Source: JANXSS01 sp040385645
GTDB taxonomy: Bacteria > Pseudomonadota > Gammaproteobacteria > Burkholderiales > Burkholderiaceae_D
NCBI GenBank assembly: GCA_040385645.1
Contig: JAZKGZ010000004.1
Span: forward strand, 248,001 to 312,000
Direction of reading: 5' to 3'
DNA: 64,000 bases
Below the pieces are notes generated by a model. That model was not told the DNA's origin. It made no database searches and saw nothing but the letters and a program-made list of their open reading frames with translations. How positions within the stretch are numbered: the stretch's first letter is position 1; every line of letters begins with the position of its first letter. The translations under genes were made by a program, and so were the position numbers. Shown here one piece after another: positions 18,240 through 27,568 of this stretch.

Positions 18240-19171
18240 TGATTGCTTTCAAGGGTGAGATCTGCACGCCTGACAGGCATATCGGCCAGCATCGCACGGA
18301 CCGTAGGGTAACGCAGTCGTACACCGAGTTCGTTCTTGAGGCGGATGTCGGCCAAGCGCCGCGATTCGGACATGAACGACAACAGCATCGGCGAGACGAC
18401 ATCGACGAGTTCAACACGCGGCAATCGTGGCGGTCGCGGCATGCCGCAGGCATCGGCCACCGCATCGAAATATTCTGCCATTTTCATGTCCGATTCATCG
18501 ACGGCATGGTAGACCCTGCCCGACCGCCCTCGGAAAATCGTCAGCGCGATGATGTGGGCGAGGTCGTCTGCATGAATGTGGTTGGTGTACACATCTTCGT
18601 CGGCCGCGAGTGCCGGCGAACCATTTTGCAAACGTGTCAATGGCAAACGGTCGGCAGCGTAGATTCCCGGTACCCGCAAAATCGACATCCGGCTGTCGGT
18701 ACGACGCCCCCAAGATCTGAGCACCTGCTCGGCATCGACCCGCCGCCGGGCGCGCGCATTGCGCGGGGCAACTGGCCGGGTCTCGTCAATTCTGGCACCT
18801 TCGCAATCTCCGTACACGCCACTGGTACTGACATAAACCAGGCGAGCACCATCCGGTAGAATAGTTGCCAGCCGACGGGTTCTCAAATCTTGCAAACCTT
18901 CAGATTGCGGTGGTACTAAATGCACGATGATGGATGCCAGACGCGCCAGTCGGTCCAGCGTAGCACTTTGGTCGAGGTTGGCGACGATTGGAATAGCGCC
19001 GGCAGCGCGCAGTACGGCGCACCGTGCAGGTTGGCTGGTGACGGCATATACGCGGAAGCGCTGGCGCACCAACGGCAGTAGCCGCATACCGACATCGCCG
19101 CAGCCAAGTATCAGGAGGCGAGGCCTGCGCAAGCGAGGCTTCGCATATTCGTTCGACAGAATTGCATTCAT
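18236..19171 (-). CDS. NAD(P)-dependent epimerase/dehydratase-like SDR protein
   Basis: This 311-residue protein belongs to the extended short-chain dehydrogenase family. The dinucleotide-binding loop RLLILGCGDVGMRLLPLV lies at about residues 18-35. LVYVSTSGVYGDCEGARIDE provides the Ser and the Tyr of the usual catalytic set; the Lys of the YxxxK motif is not present, so it may be of the atypical YeeZ-like group. Later NHIHADDLAHIIALT is also typical. Substrate is unknown. It is divergent from the flavin reductase gene, with starts only 11 bases apart, and is translationally coupled to the small downstream gene. Confidence 0.8.
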   Translation of the reverse strand: MNAILSNEYAKPRLRRPRLLILGCGDVGMRLLPLVRQRFRVYAVTSQPARCAVLRAAGAIPIVANLDQSATLDRLARLASIIVHLVPPQSEGLQDLRTRRLATILPDGARLVYVSTSGVYGDCEGARIDETRPVAPRNARARRRVDAEQVLRSWGRRTDSRMSILRVPGIYAADRLPLTRLQNGSPALAADEDVYTNHIHADDLAHIIALTIFRGRSGRVYHAVDESDMKMAEYFDAVADACGMPRPPRLPRVELVDVVSPMLLSFMSESRRLADIRLKNELGVRLRYPTVRAMLADMPVRRADLTLESNQ

Positions 19172-19182
19172 TTCAGGATTGT

Positions 19183-20211
19183 ATGACGTTTAAGATAACC
19201 GTCCAGCCGAGCGGCCGGGTATTCGAATGTGACGCCGACGACACGGTACTGGCCGCTGGCTTACGTGTCGGCGTGGGGCTACCGTATGGCTGCAAGAACG
19301 GTGCATGCGGTAGCTGCAAAGGTAAGCTGGTATCCGGCACGGTGGTGCACGGTGCGCATCAGGTCAAGGCATTGCCGGCCGGCGAGGAAGAGGCCGGCAA
19401 GGCGCTGTTTTGCTGCGCACGGCCGCAATCGGATCTGGTGATCGAAGTGCGCGAAGTACTGGGCTTGGATGATTTTCCAGTACGTAAAATGCCTTCGCGA
19501 GTGGCGCGCATGGAGCGCCTGGCTGACGATGTCATGATCCTGTGGTTGCAGCTACCGGCGACGGAAAAGCTGCAGTATCGGGCTGGCCAATACATCGAAT
19601 TCATCCTCAAGGATGGCAGGCGGCGTAGTTACAGCCTGGCGCATGCGCCACACGTCGATGAAATGGTGAGCCTGCATATCCGGCATATGCCTGGTGGGAT
19701 TTTTACGGATCATGTTTTCTCGGGCATGAAAGAACGCGACATCCTACGCTTCGAGGGGCCGCTCGGCACATTCTTTCTGCGTCAAGACAACGAGCGACCG
19801 ATCGTGCTGATCGCTTCCGGCACCGGATTCGCGCCGGTCAAGGCGATCATTGAGCAGGCGGTGCATGCGAAAAGCCAGCGGCCGATGACGCTGTACTGGG
19901 GTGGCCGACGCCCGCGTGACCTGTATATGCATGGGCTGTGCGAACAATGGCAACATACCCTGGCAAATTTTCAATTCGTACCGGTAATATCGGATGCTTT
20001 ACCTGAAGACGACTGGCAAGGACGCACTGGCTTGGTTCATCAGGCGGTAATGAATGATTTTTCCGATCTTTCAGCTCATCAAGTGTATGCCTGTGGCGCA
20101 CCAGCGATGGTCGAGGCGGCGCAGCGTGACTTCATTCGTCAACGCGGTCTTCCGACATCGGAATTTTTTGCCGATGCGTTCACATCGCAACGCGACGCGC
20201 CCGGCACCTGA
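19183..20211 (+). CDS. 2Fe-2S ferredoxin/FAD/NAD(P)H reductase (CDP-6-deoxy-delta-3,4-glucoseen reductase-like)
   Basis: This 342-residue electron-transfer protein has three modules. The N-terminal plant-type ferredoxin has Cys37, Cys42, Cys45 and Cys77 for a 2Fe-2S cluster (YGCKNGACGSCKG). The FAD module has GQYIEFILKDGRRRSYSLAHAP. The NAD(P) module has IASGTGFAPVKAI and ends DAFTSQRD. It resembles the reductases annotated CDP-6-deoxy-delta-3,4-glucoseen reductase, but in housekeeping contexts such proteins more often serve oxygenases or other acceptors. I start at 19183 because an AGGA lies just ahead; a start at 19162 would overlap the divergent gene. Confidence 0.85.
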   Translation: MTFKITVQPSGRVFECDADDTVLAAGLRVGVGLPYGCKNGACGSCKGKLVSGTVVHGAHQVKALPAGEEEAGKALFCCARPQSDLVIEVREVLGLDDFPVRKMPSRVARMERLADDVMILWLQLPATEKLQYRAGQYIEFILKDGRRRSYSLAHAPHVDEMVSLHIRHMPGGIFTDHVFSGMKERDILRFEGPLGTFFLRQDNERPIVLIASGTGFAPVKAIIEQAVHAKSQRPMTLYWGGRRPRDLYMHGLCEQWQHTLANFQFVPVISDALPEDDWQGRTGLVHQAVMNDFSDLSAHQVYACGAPAMVEAAQRDFIRQRGLPTSEFFADAFTSQRDAPGT

Positions 20212-20311
20212 GGTGGGTAATATAGATAACGAATTAGATATAAGCATTAGCGACTACTGCGAATAGCCGCTTTCCATTCTGCCTTTCTGCAACCTGACCA
20301 GGAGTTATGTC

Positions 20312-21514
20312 ATGGAGTTTAACCAATTCGAAGTCGATGCCTTGATGGTCATTACCAAGCGGCCGCCGATCGTATTTACCGAGGGCACCGGCATGTTCCT
20401 GACCGACCATACCGGCAAACGCTACCTAGATTACCTGCAGGGTTGGGCAGTCAATTGCCTCGGGCATTCACCGCAGTGTATTACCGATGCCCTATTCGCC
20501 CAATCGAAAAAAATAGTCAACCCCTCCCCTGCCTTTTACAATGCGCCATCGTTGCGGCTGGCTTCGTTGCTGACGGCAAATTCCTGTTTCGACCGGGTGT
20601 TCTTTGCCAACAGCGGTGCCGAAGCCAACGAAGGGGCGATCAAGCTGGCACGCAAGTACGGCCGAATGCATCCGAATGCTGAGGGTGGCAATCGTTTCGA
20701 AATCATTACCTTCGACCATAGCTTTCATGGCCGCACGCTGGCTACCATGTCGGCGTCTGGCAAGCCGGGATGGGACACCATGTACGCGCCACAGGTCAAC
20801 GGCTTTCCAAAAGCGCACTTGAACGACATCGACAGTGTCGAACGTCTGATCAACGACACCACCATCGGCGTCATGTTGGAACCTGTGCAGGGCGAAGGCG
20901 GCGTCATACCGGCGACGCGGGAATTCATGCAGGCGCTGCGGACACTGACCAAAAAACACGGCATCTTGATGATGGTCGACGAAGTGCAGAGCGGTATGGG
21001 CCGCTGCGGCACGCTGTTTGCCCATCAACTGTCGGGGGTCGAACCCGATATCATGACGCTCGGTAAAGGCATTGGTGGCGGCGTGCCATTGGCAGCCCTG
21101 CTGTGCCGCGAAGAGATTGCCTGTTTCGAGCCTGGCGACCAGGGTGGAACCTATAACGGCAACCCGTTAATGACAGCGGTCGGCGTGGCAGTGATCGAAG
21201 CGTTAATAACACCCGGGTTTTTGGACGAAGTCGTGGCGAAGGGCGAATATCTGCGTGCGCAATTGCTGACATTGAGCGAGCGTCACGGCTTGGCCGGCGA
21301 GCGCGGCGAGGGATTGTTGCGTGCTTTAAAGCTCGGCCACGACATCGGCCCGAAGATTGTCGAGACCGCCCGCGATCTGGCTCCGGTCGGATTGCTGCTC
21401 AATTCCCCGCGGCCAGACTTGCTGCGGTTCATGCCGGCGTTGACCGTCACCCGGGCAGAGATCGATCAAATGATCGGCATGCTATCGGGTGTACTGGTCA
21501 CGCTGGGTCATTAA
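20312..21514 (+). CDS. argD: Acetylornithine-type class III aminotransferase
   Basis: This 400-residue PLP enzyme matches acetylornithine/succinyldiaminopimelate aminotransferases. The PLP lysine is Lys252 in MTLGKGIGGGVPLAA. Other landmarks are FFANSGAEANEGAIKLAR, SFHGRTLATMSASG, MLEPVQGEGGVIPA and VDEVQSGMGR. The arginine pathway role is the usual one, but the family also includes 4-aminobutyrate and ornithine aminotransferases, so the symbol is tentative. AGGAG precedes the ATG by seven bases. The gene stands alone and converges with the pyruvate dehydrogenase operon. Confidence 0.85.
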   Translation: MEFNQFEVDALMVITKRPPIVFTEGTGMFLTDHTGKRYLDYLQGWAVNCLGHSPQCITDALFAQSKKIVNPSPAFYNAPSLRLASLLTANSCFDRVFFANSGAEANEGAIKLARKYGRMHPNAEGGNRFEIITFDHSFHGRTLATMSASGKPGWDTMYAPQVNGFPKAHLNDIDSVERLINDTTIGVMLEPVQGEGGVIPATREFMQALRTLTKKHGILMMVDEVQSGMGRCGTLFAHQLSGVEPDIMTLGKGIGGGVPLAALLCREEIACFEPGDQGGTYNGNPLMTAVGVAVIEALITPGFLDEVVAKGEYLRAQLLTLSERHGLAGERGEGLLRALKLGHDIGPKIVETARDLAPVGLLLNSPRPDLLRFMPALTVTRAEIDQMIGMLSGVLVTLGH

Positions 21515-21529
21515 CCCGCTTGCTATGCG

Positions 21530-23356
21530 CTATTTCTTGGGCAGGTAGAGATCGGTAATCACACCCAGGCCCATCTCGGCGGCGAACATCGGCGTCTCCG
21601 ACAGTGTCGGATGGGCGTGAACCGTCAAAGCAAGGTCTTCAAGATCGGCACCCATTTCCATCGCGAGCACCGTTTCAGCAAGCAGTTCACCGGCATTCAC
21701 GCCGACGATGCCGGCACCGATGATGCGTTTGGTCGTGGGATCCCATAACAGTTTCGTTACGCCATCGTCGCGGCCCATCGCCAGCGCCCTTCCACTTGCA
21801 GCCCACGGAAAATTCGCCTTTGCATAGGGTATCCCTTTGGCCTTGGCTTCCGTTTCGGTCAGTCCCATCCACGCCACTTCAGGATCGGTATAAGCAACCG
21901 AAGGAATCGTCATAGGGTTGAATTCGACCTTGTGGCCGGCAATGACTTCAGCTGCCACCTTGGCCTCGTTGGTCGCCTTATGTGCCAGCATCGGATCGCT
22001 GCAGATATCGCCGATGGCGAAGATATGCGGTACGTTGGTACGCTGCTGTTTGTCGACGGTGATAAAGCCGCGCTCGTTGACGATCACGCCGGCTTTTTCG
22101 GCAGCCAATTCCTTGCCGTTCGGCCGACGACCGACCGCCACCATCACCATGTCGAACAGCTGCGGTGCCGGTGCAGAGCCGCCCGACGTGGCACTTTCGA
22201 AAGTCGCCATTAAGCCGTCTTTGCGTGCTTCGAGCTTGGTGACTTTGGTTTTGAGGTGGATCGCGGCATAGCGCATTTCGATACGTTTCTGAAGCGGCTT
22301 GATGATGTCCCTGTCGGCTGCGGGAATCAACCCGTCGGCAAATTCCACGACCGTGATATCGGTACCCAGGGCATCGTAGACACAAGCCATTTCCAGGCCG
22401 ATGATGCCGCCGCCGATGACCAGCATTGATTTCGGAATTTGTCGCAACTCCAATGCACCGGTAGAATCGATCACCCGCGGGTCGTCGTAGGGGAAGCCGG
22501 GAATACGTGCCACCGACGAACCGGCTGCGATCACGGCGTGCTTGAAGCCGACCACCTTGCTGCCATCCGGTGTCTCGACACTCACCGTATTCGGCGAAGA
22601 AAACTCGGCACGGCCCACCACGACCTGCACTTTACGCGCTTTGGCAAGACTACCTAAACCGCCGGTAAGCTTTTTGACGACACCGTTTTTCCAACCGCGC
22701 AATGAATCCAGATCGATTTCCGGCTCGGACATCTTCACACCGAAATGCGACATTTCTTCGGCTTCGGTAATCACTTTGGCAGCATGCAGCAATGCCTTGG
22801 ACGGGATGCAACCGACGTTCAGGCAAACCCCACCCAGATTTGGGTAACGCTCGATCAATACGACTTTCTGCCCAAGATCGGCGGCACGAAACGCCGCGGT
22901 GTAACCGCCCGGGCCGGCACCGATGACCAGCGTGTCACACTCGATATCGATGCGCCCGGCGAAGCTGGCAGCGACCGGCGCTGCAGCAGATACGCCGGAT
23001 GTAGACGCTGATGCCGGCGCGGACGAAGTGGTCGAAATCGCTGAGGCAGGTGGCGTCGCTACGGCTTCTGGTACCGCTGGTCCGGACGCTGCCGGCGCAG
23101 TTTCCGTAGCCGCGGCATCGGCGGATTCCAGCAACAACAGCAGCGAACCTTCAGCAACCTTGTCACCCACTTTTACTTTTACTTCTTTGACCACACCAGC
23201 ATGGCTGGCAGGGATTTCCATGCTGGCCTTATCCGATTCCACGGTGATCAGCGATTGATCGACCTTGATCGTATCGCCTGCTTTGACCAATAACTCGATG
23301 ATCTCCACTTCTTTGAAATCGCCGATGTCGGGAACCTTTACTTCGATGATGCTCAT
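21530..23356 (-). CDS. lpdA: Dihydrolipoamide dehydrogenase with N-terminal lipoyl domain (E3)
   Basis: This 608-residue flavoprotein reoxidises dihydrolipoyl groups of the pyruvate dehydrogenase complex. Residues 1-80 form a lipoyl domain with Lys43 in ESDKASME as the lipoylation site, followed by an Ala/Ser/Pro-rich linker to about 135. The E3 core has VIGAGPGGYTAAFRAADLG, the redox disulfide in GGVCLNVGCIPSKA (Cys178, Cys183), and a C-terminal His-Glu motif in VHAHPTLSE. A fused lipoyl domain is known for several betaproteobacterial enzymes. The start at 23356 has GGAG eight bases ahead. It is the last gene of aceE-aceF-lpdA, 14 bases after aceF. Confidence 0.96.
   Translation of the reverse strand: MSIIEVKVPDIGDFKEVEIIELLVKAGDTIKVDQSLITVESDKASMEIPASHAGVVKEVKVKVGDKVAEGSLLLLLESADAAATETAPAASGPAVPEAVATPPASAISTTSSAPASASTSGVSAAAPVAASFAGRIDIECDTLVIGAGPGGYTAAFRAADLGQKVVLIERYPNLGGVCLNVGCIPSKALLHAAKVITEAEEMSHFGVKMSEPEIDLDSLRGWKNGVVKKLTGGLGSLAKARKVQVVVGRAEFSSPNTVSVETPDGSKVVGFKHAVIAAGSSVARIPGFPYDDPRVIDSTGALELRQIPKSMLVIGGGIIGLEMACVYDALGTDITVVEFADGLIPAADRDIIKPLQKRIEMRYAAIHLKTKVTKLEARKDGLMATFESATSGGSAPAPQLFDMVMVAVGRRPNGKELAAEKAGVIVNERGFITVDKQQRTNVPHIFAIGDICSDPMLAHKATNEAKVAAEVIAGHKVEFNPMTIPSVAYTDPEVAWMGLTETEAKAKGIPYAKANFPWAASGRALAMGRDDGVTKLLWDPTTKRIIGAGIVGVNAGELLAETVLAMEMGADLEDLALTVHAHPTLSETPMFAAEMGLGVITDLYLPKK
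23118..23356 (-). repeat. Lipoyl-domain repeat, copy in lpdA
   Basis: This is the partner copy of the lipoyl-domain duplication described in aceF (24602-24840), in the same orientation. Differences cluster at synonymous positions and in the short stretch after ASMEIP. Confidence 0.85.
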
Positions 23357-23370
23357 TCGTTGCACTCCAT

Positions 23371-24840
23371 TCATAGCAGGATCTTGCGCATGTCACTCAA
23401 CACTTCGCCCAGATAGACGCTGAATCGCGCTCCCATCGCGCCATCGACCACGCGATGGTCATAAGACAGCGACATCGGCATCATCAGGCGTGGCTGGAAC
23501 GCCTGACCATCCCACACCGGTTTCATGGCAGCCTTGGACAACCCGAGGATCGCCACTTCCGGTGCGTTGATGATCGGTGTGAACGCCGTACCGCCGATAC
23601 CGCCGAGCGAGGAAATCGTAAAGCTCGCACCCTGCATGTCGGCAGGTTTCAGCTTGCCTTCACGTGCCTGCGCCGACATGTCGGCCATCTCCTGGGCGAT
23701 CTGTGCAATACCCTTTTGATCGGCATTCTTGATGACCGGAACGACCAGGCCATTCGGCGTGTCGGCGGCAAAGCCGATGTTGTAGAACTGCTTGAGGATC
23801 AGGTTTTCGCCATTGGCATCCAGGGAAGCATTGAAAGCCGGGAATTTTTTCAAGGCGGCGACGCAACCCTTGATGACGAATGCCAGCATGGTCAGCTTGA
23901 CGCCCGATTTTGCCATGGCCGTATTGGAAGACTTGCGGAATTCTTCGAGATCGGTGACGTCGGCTTCGTCGAACTGCGTCACGTGCGGAATCATGACCCA
24001 GTTGCGATGCAGGTTGGGCCCGCTGATCTTCTTGATGCGCGAGAGCGGTTGCAACTCGGTCGTACCGAACTTGGAAAAATCCAGCGACGGCCAAGGCAGC
24101 AGATCCAGACCTGCACCGCTGCCGCCTTTCGCAGCAACCTTTCCGGGAGCCGGTGCTGCCTCGCCGCCAGACACGATCTGCTTGACGTAATTCTGTACAT
24201 CCTCGTGGGTGATCCGTCCCTTCGGTCCGGTACCGACCACGCGGACCAGATCGATGCCGAGTTCGCGAGAAAATTTGCGAATCGACGGCGATGCGTGAGG
24301 CACGACGTTGCTGCCGACGGCCGAGGCACCTGTGGACCCCGGCGCCAGTGGCCTGCCTCCACCACCACCGCCATAACCGCCCGGTGCCGCTACCGCCGCG
24401 CCTGCAGCGCCTGCAGCCCCTGCAGCCCCTGCCGCAGGCCGCGATTCGACCAGAGTCAGTGCAGGTGTACCCGCAGCGGTGGCCGTTGCGGTCTGAGGCG
24501 TAACCGCTTCAGGCGCGGTAGCGACCGTCGCTGCCGCGGTCGGTGCTGCATCCGGTACCGCGGTGTCGGCAGCGGCAGCGGCACCGGTACCGGTACCGGC
24601 AGTCTCGCCTTCCACCATCAACAGCAACGAACCTTCAGCAACCTTGTCGCCGACCTTGACCTTCAACTCCTTGATCACGCCGGCCTGGGTGGAAGGAATC
24701 TCCATGCTGGCTTTGTCGGATTCCACAGTAATGAGCGACTGATCGACTTTGATCGTATCGCCGACTTTTACCAATAATTCGATGATCTCGACTTCCTTGA
24801 AATCGCCGATATCCGGTACCTTGACTTCAACCATACTCAT
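23371..24840 (-). CDS. aceF: Dihydrolipoamide acetyltransferase (E2 of pyruvate dehydrogenase)
   Basis: This 489-residue E2 core enzyme moves acetyl groups from lipoate to CoA. It has one lipoyl domain (Lys43 in ESDKASME), an Ala/Gly/Pro-rich linker with a repeated Ala-Ala-Gly motif and a poly-Gly stretch, a subunit-binding domain near 215-250 (PSIRKFSRELGIDL then GPKGRITHEDV), and the catalytic domain ending in SYDHRVVDGAMGARF, with His462 and Asp466 as active-site residues. The single lipoyl domain is fewer than the three of E. coli. I start at 24840, where GGAG lies eight bases upstream; the open frame to 24966 is inside aceE in another frame. Confidence 0.96.
   Translation of the reverse strand: MSMVEVKVPDIGDFKEVEIIELLVKVGDTIKVDQSLITVESDKASMEIPSTQAGVIKELKVKVGDKVAEGSLLLMVEGETAGTGTGAAAAADTAVPDAAPTAAATVATAPEAVTPQTATATAAGTPALTLVESRPAAGAAGAAGAAGAAVAAPGGYGGGGGGRPLAPGSTGASAVGSNVVPHASPSIRKFSRELGIDLVRVVGTGPKGRITHEDVQNYVKQIVSGGEAAPAPGKVAAKGGSGAGLDLLPWPSLDFSKFGTTELQPLSRIKKISGPNLHRNWVMIPHVTQFDEADVTDLEEFRKSSNTAMAKSGVKLTMLAFVIKGCVAALKKFPAFNASLDANGENLILKQFYNIGFAADTPNGLVVPVIKNADQKGIAQIAQEMADMSAQAREGKLKPADMQGASFTISSLGGIGGTAFTPIINAPEVAILGLSKAAMKPVWDGQAFQPRLMMPMSLSYDHRVVDGAMGARFSVYLGEVLSDMRKILL
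24398..24436 (-). repeat. Short 9-bp tandem repeat in the aceF linker
   Basis: About four imperfect copies of a 9-base unit (GCGCCTGCA or CCCCTGCAG on the plus strand) encode a repeated Ala-Ala-Gly in the flexible linker after the lipoyl domain. The unit length keeps the frame, so copy-number change would only alter linker length. Confidence 0.75.
24602..24840 (-). repeat. Lipoyl-domain repeat, copy in aceF
   Basis: The first 80 codons of aceF closely match the first 80 codons of lpdA 1.5 kb away. The proteins share long identical runs such as VPDIGDFKEVEIIELLVK and VDQSLITVESDKASMEIP. By eye the DNA is roughly 80% identical. This is a duplicated domain, and possibly a substrate for recombination or gene conversion. 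Confidence 0.85.
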
Positions 24841-24871
24841 TGTTCGCTCCGTTTTTTGCAAGGTGACCGCA

Positions 24872-27568
24872 TCACAGCGTGACCGGATTGATTTTTTCAG
24901 GATTGATTTTGTACTTCGCAATCGCGTCCGATACCAGAGAAGCTTCGATCGAACCTTCCTCGGCAAGTGCTTTCAGTGTCGCGATGACGACGAAATAACG
25001 ATTGACCTCGAAAAATTCGCGTAGCTTCTCGCGACTGTCGGAACGACCGAAGCCGTCGGTACCTAGTACTTTATAGGTTCGATCGCGTGGCACGAAAGCA
25101 CGTACCTGCTCGGCGAACGTGCGCATGTAATCGGTCGAGACTACGATCGGCCCGGTCGTATCCTGCAGCGACTGCGTGATGTGCGCCGCACGTGGCGTAT
25201 CGGTCGGATGCAGCATGTTCCAGCGCTCGATATCCTGGCCATCGCGCGCAAGCAGCGTGAACGAGGGCGCAGACCATACGTCGGCAGCCACGCTCCACTC
25301 GCTCTCCAACAAGGCGGCCGCGGCGATCACTTCACGCAGGATCGTACCTGACCCCATCAGCTGGGCCCGCAGCTTCGCTTGGCTCGTGCTCGGCTGGAGC
25401 AGATACAACCCTTTCAGGATGTTTTCTTCCTGCCCTTCCTGTAGACCCGGATGGCTGTAGTTCTCGTTCATCAGGGTGATGTAATAGAACACGTCTTCCT
25501 GCTGCTCGATCATGCGCTTCAGGCCGTCGTGCATGATGACGGCGACTTCGTGGCCGAAGGTCGGGTCGTAAGGTATGCAGTTGGGAATGGTCGAAGCCAG
25601 TACATGGCTATGGCCGTCCTCGTGCTGCAACCCTTCGCCGTTGAGCGTCGTGCGACCGGCCGTGCCGCCCAGCAGAAAACCACGCGAGCGCATGTCGCCT
25701 GCAGCCCACGCCAGGTCGCCGATACGCTGCAAGCCGAACATGGAGTAGAAGGTATAGAACGGAATCATTACCCGGTTATTGGTCGAGTAGGACGTTGCGG
25801 CAGCGATCCAGGAACTCATGGCACCTGCTTCATTGATGCCTTCCTGCAGAATCTGGCCGGCCTTGTCTTCGCGGTAATAACTGACCTGATCTTTGTCGAC
25901 CGGCTCGTAGAGCTGCCCCTGCTGGTTGAAGATGCCGATCTGGCGGAACAGCCCTTCCATGCCGAACGTGCGTGCTTCATCCACCAAAATTGGCACGACG
26001 CGTGGGCCGAGAGTCGCGTCGCGCAGCAGGATCGACAACATGCGCACGTAAGCCTGGGTGGTAGAAATTTCACGCCCTTCCGCGGTCGGGTCGAGCACCG
26101 CTTTGAACGTGGAAAGCGGCGGCACCGGCAACGTCTCATCGGCTTGCTGACGGCGCTGCGGCAAATAACCACCCAATGCGGCACGACGCTCGTGCAGGTA
26201 TTTCATTTCAGCGCAATCCGCGGAAGGCTTGAAAAACGGCACTTCCGGCAGTTGATCGTCTGGAATCGGAATGCCGAAGCGGTCGCGCATCTCCCTGATC
26301 GCTTCGTCGTCGAGCTTTTTAGTCTGGTGCGCAGTGTTACGCGCCTCACCGGACTTGCCCATGCCAAAGCCCTTGACGGTTTTCACCAGCAATACGGTCG
26401 GTTGCCCGGTGCTTTCCTGGGCAACCTTGAATGCCGCATAGATCTTGTGTGGGTCGTGGCCGCCGCGGGTCAGACGCCAGATGTCGCCATCGGTCATGTT
26501 GGCAACCATCTCCAGTAATTTCGGGTGCTTGCCGAAGAAGTGCTTGCGAACGTAAGCGCCATCCTTGGCTTTGTAGTTCTGGTACTCGCCATCCACGGTT
26601 TCCATCATCACGCGATGCAGGATGCCGTCCTTGTCCTTTGCCAGCAACTCGTCCCATCCCGGGCCCCAGATAACCTTGACCACGTTCCAGCCGGCACCAC
26701 GGAAATCGGCTTCCAGCTCCTGGATGATCTTGCCGTTGCCACGTACCGGGCCATCGAGTCGCTGTAGGTTGCAGTTCACGATCATGACGAGGTTGTTGAG
26801 CATCTCGCGTCCGGCCATGCCGATCGCGCCCATCGATTCCGGCTCGTCCATTTCGCCATCGCCGCAAAATACCCAGACCTTGCGGTTGTCTGTTTTGGCA
26901 ATGCTGCGTGCGTGCAGGTATTTCAAGAACCGTGCCTGGTAGATCGCCATCAAGGGGCCTAGACCCATCGACACCGTCGGGAATTGCCAGTAATCCGGCA
27001 TCAGTTTCGGATGCGGATACGACGACAGGCCTTTGCCGTCCACTTCGCGGCGGAAGTTCAGCATCTGTTCTTCCGTCAGACGGCCCTCTAGATACGAGCG
27101 GGCATAGATGCCAGGGGACGAGTGACCCTGGAGATACAGCAAATCGCCGCCATGGTCTTCGGTGGGCGCATGCCAGAAATGGTTGAAACCGATACCAAGC
27201 ATGTTGGCAAGCGAAGCAAAGCTGGAGATATGACCACCCAGATCGCCCTCCGCACGATTGGTCTTGACCACCATCGCCATGGCATTCCAGCGCATCCATG
27301 AGCGCAACCGTTCTTCGATTTCCAGATTACCCGGGCAGTGAGCACCGAGATGCGCCGGTATGGTGTTGACGTAGGCAGTATTGCTGGAAAACGGTATGTG
27401 CGCACCGCGACGTCGTGCCAAGTCGACCATGCGCTCCATCAAGTAATGTGCCCGCTCCGGGCCCTCGTTTTCAATCACACCTTCAAGCGCGTCGAGCCAC
27501 TCCTGCGTTTCGATCACATCGGGATCATTGGCGGCTTGCGCCATTACTTCGTCGAGCTGGGCTGACAT
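24872..27568 (-). CDS. aceE: Pyruvate dehydrogenase E1 component (homodimeric type)
   Basis: This 898-residue thiamine-diphosphate enzyme decarboxylates pyruvate and acetylates the E2 lipoyl group. The ThDP-binding motif is seen as FCGDGEMDEPESMGAIGMA followed by NLVMIVNCNLQ. PFSSNTAYVNTIP near the N-terminus and YTFYSMFGLQRIGD later are typical of the AceE type. The length matches the family (about 890). It leads the aceE-aceF-lpdA operon, with 31 bases to aceF. A 405-base region with a strong inverted repeat separates it from divergent folD. Confidence 0.97.
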   Translation of the reverse strand: MSAQLDEVMAQAANDPDVIETQEWLDALEGVIENEGPERAHYLMERMVDLARRRGAHIPFSSNTAYVNTIPAHLGAHCPGNLEIEERLRSWMRWNAMAMVVKTNRAEGDLGGHISSFASLANMLGIGFNHFWHAPTEDHGGDLLYLQGHSSPGIYARSYLEGRLTEEQMLNFRREVDGKGLSSYPHPKLMPDYWQFPTVSMGLGPLMAIYQARFLKYLHARSIAKTDNRKVWVFCGDGEMDEPESMGAIGMAGREMLNNLVMIVNCNLQRLDGPVRGNGKIIQELEADFRGAGWNVVKVIWGPGWDELLAKDKDGILHRVMMETVDGEYQNYKAKDGAYVRKHFFGKHPKLLEMVANMTDGDIWRLTRGGHDPHKIYAAFKVAQESTGQPTVLLVKTVKGFGMGKSGEARNTAHQTKKLDDEAIREMRDRFGIPIPDDQLPEVPFFKPSADCAEMKYLHERRAALGGYLPQRRQQADETLPVPPLSTFKAVLDPTAEGREISTTQAYVRMLSILLRDATLGPRVVPILVDEARTFGMEGLFRQIGIFNQQGQLYEPVDKDQVSYYREDKAGQILQEGINEAGAMSSWIAAATSYSTNNRVMIPFYTFYSMFGLQRIGDLAWAAGDMRSRGFLLGGTAGRTTLNGEGLQHEDGHSHVLASTIPNCIPYDPTFGHEVAVIMHDGLKRMIEQQEDVFYYITLMNENYSHPGLQEGQEENILKGLYLLQPSTSQAKLRAQLMGSGTILREVIAAAALLESEWSVAADVWSAPSFTLLARDGQDIERWNMLHPTDTPRAAHITQSLQDTTGPIVVSTDYMRTFAEQVRAFVPRDRTYKVLGTDGFGRSDSREKLREFFEVNRYFVVIATLKALAEEGSIEASLVSDAIAKYKINPEKINPVTL

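Noticed and set aside
23455..24777. 440-codon open frame on the plus strand opposite aceF
   Set aside because: It is a shadow frame. Its translation is rich in Arg, His and Gln without any domain, and it lies antisense to a clear E2 gene.
25451..26518. 355-codon open frame opposite aceE
   Set aside because: Antisense to conserved aceE motifs, no signal or domain, no binding site. The same applies to 26346-27299 in another frame.
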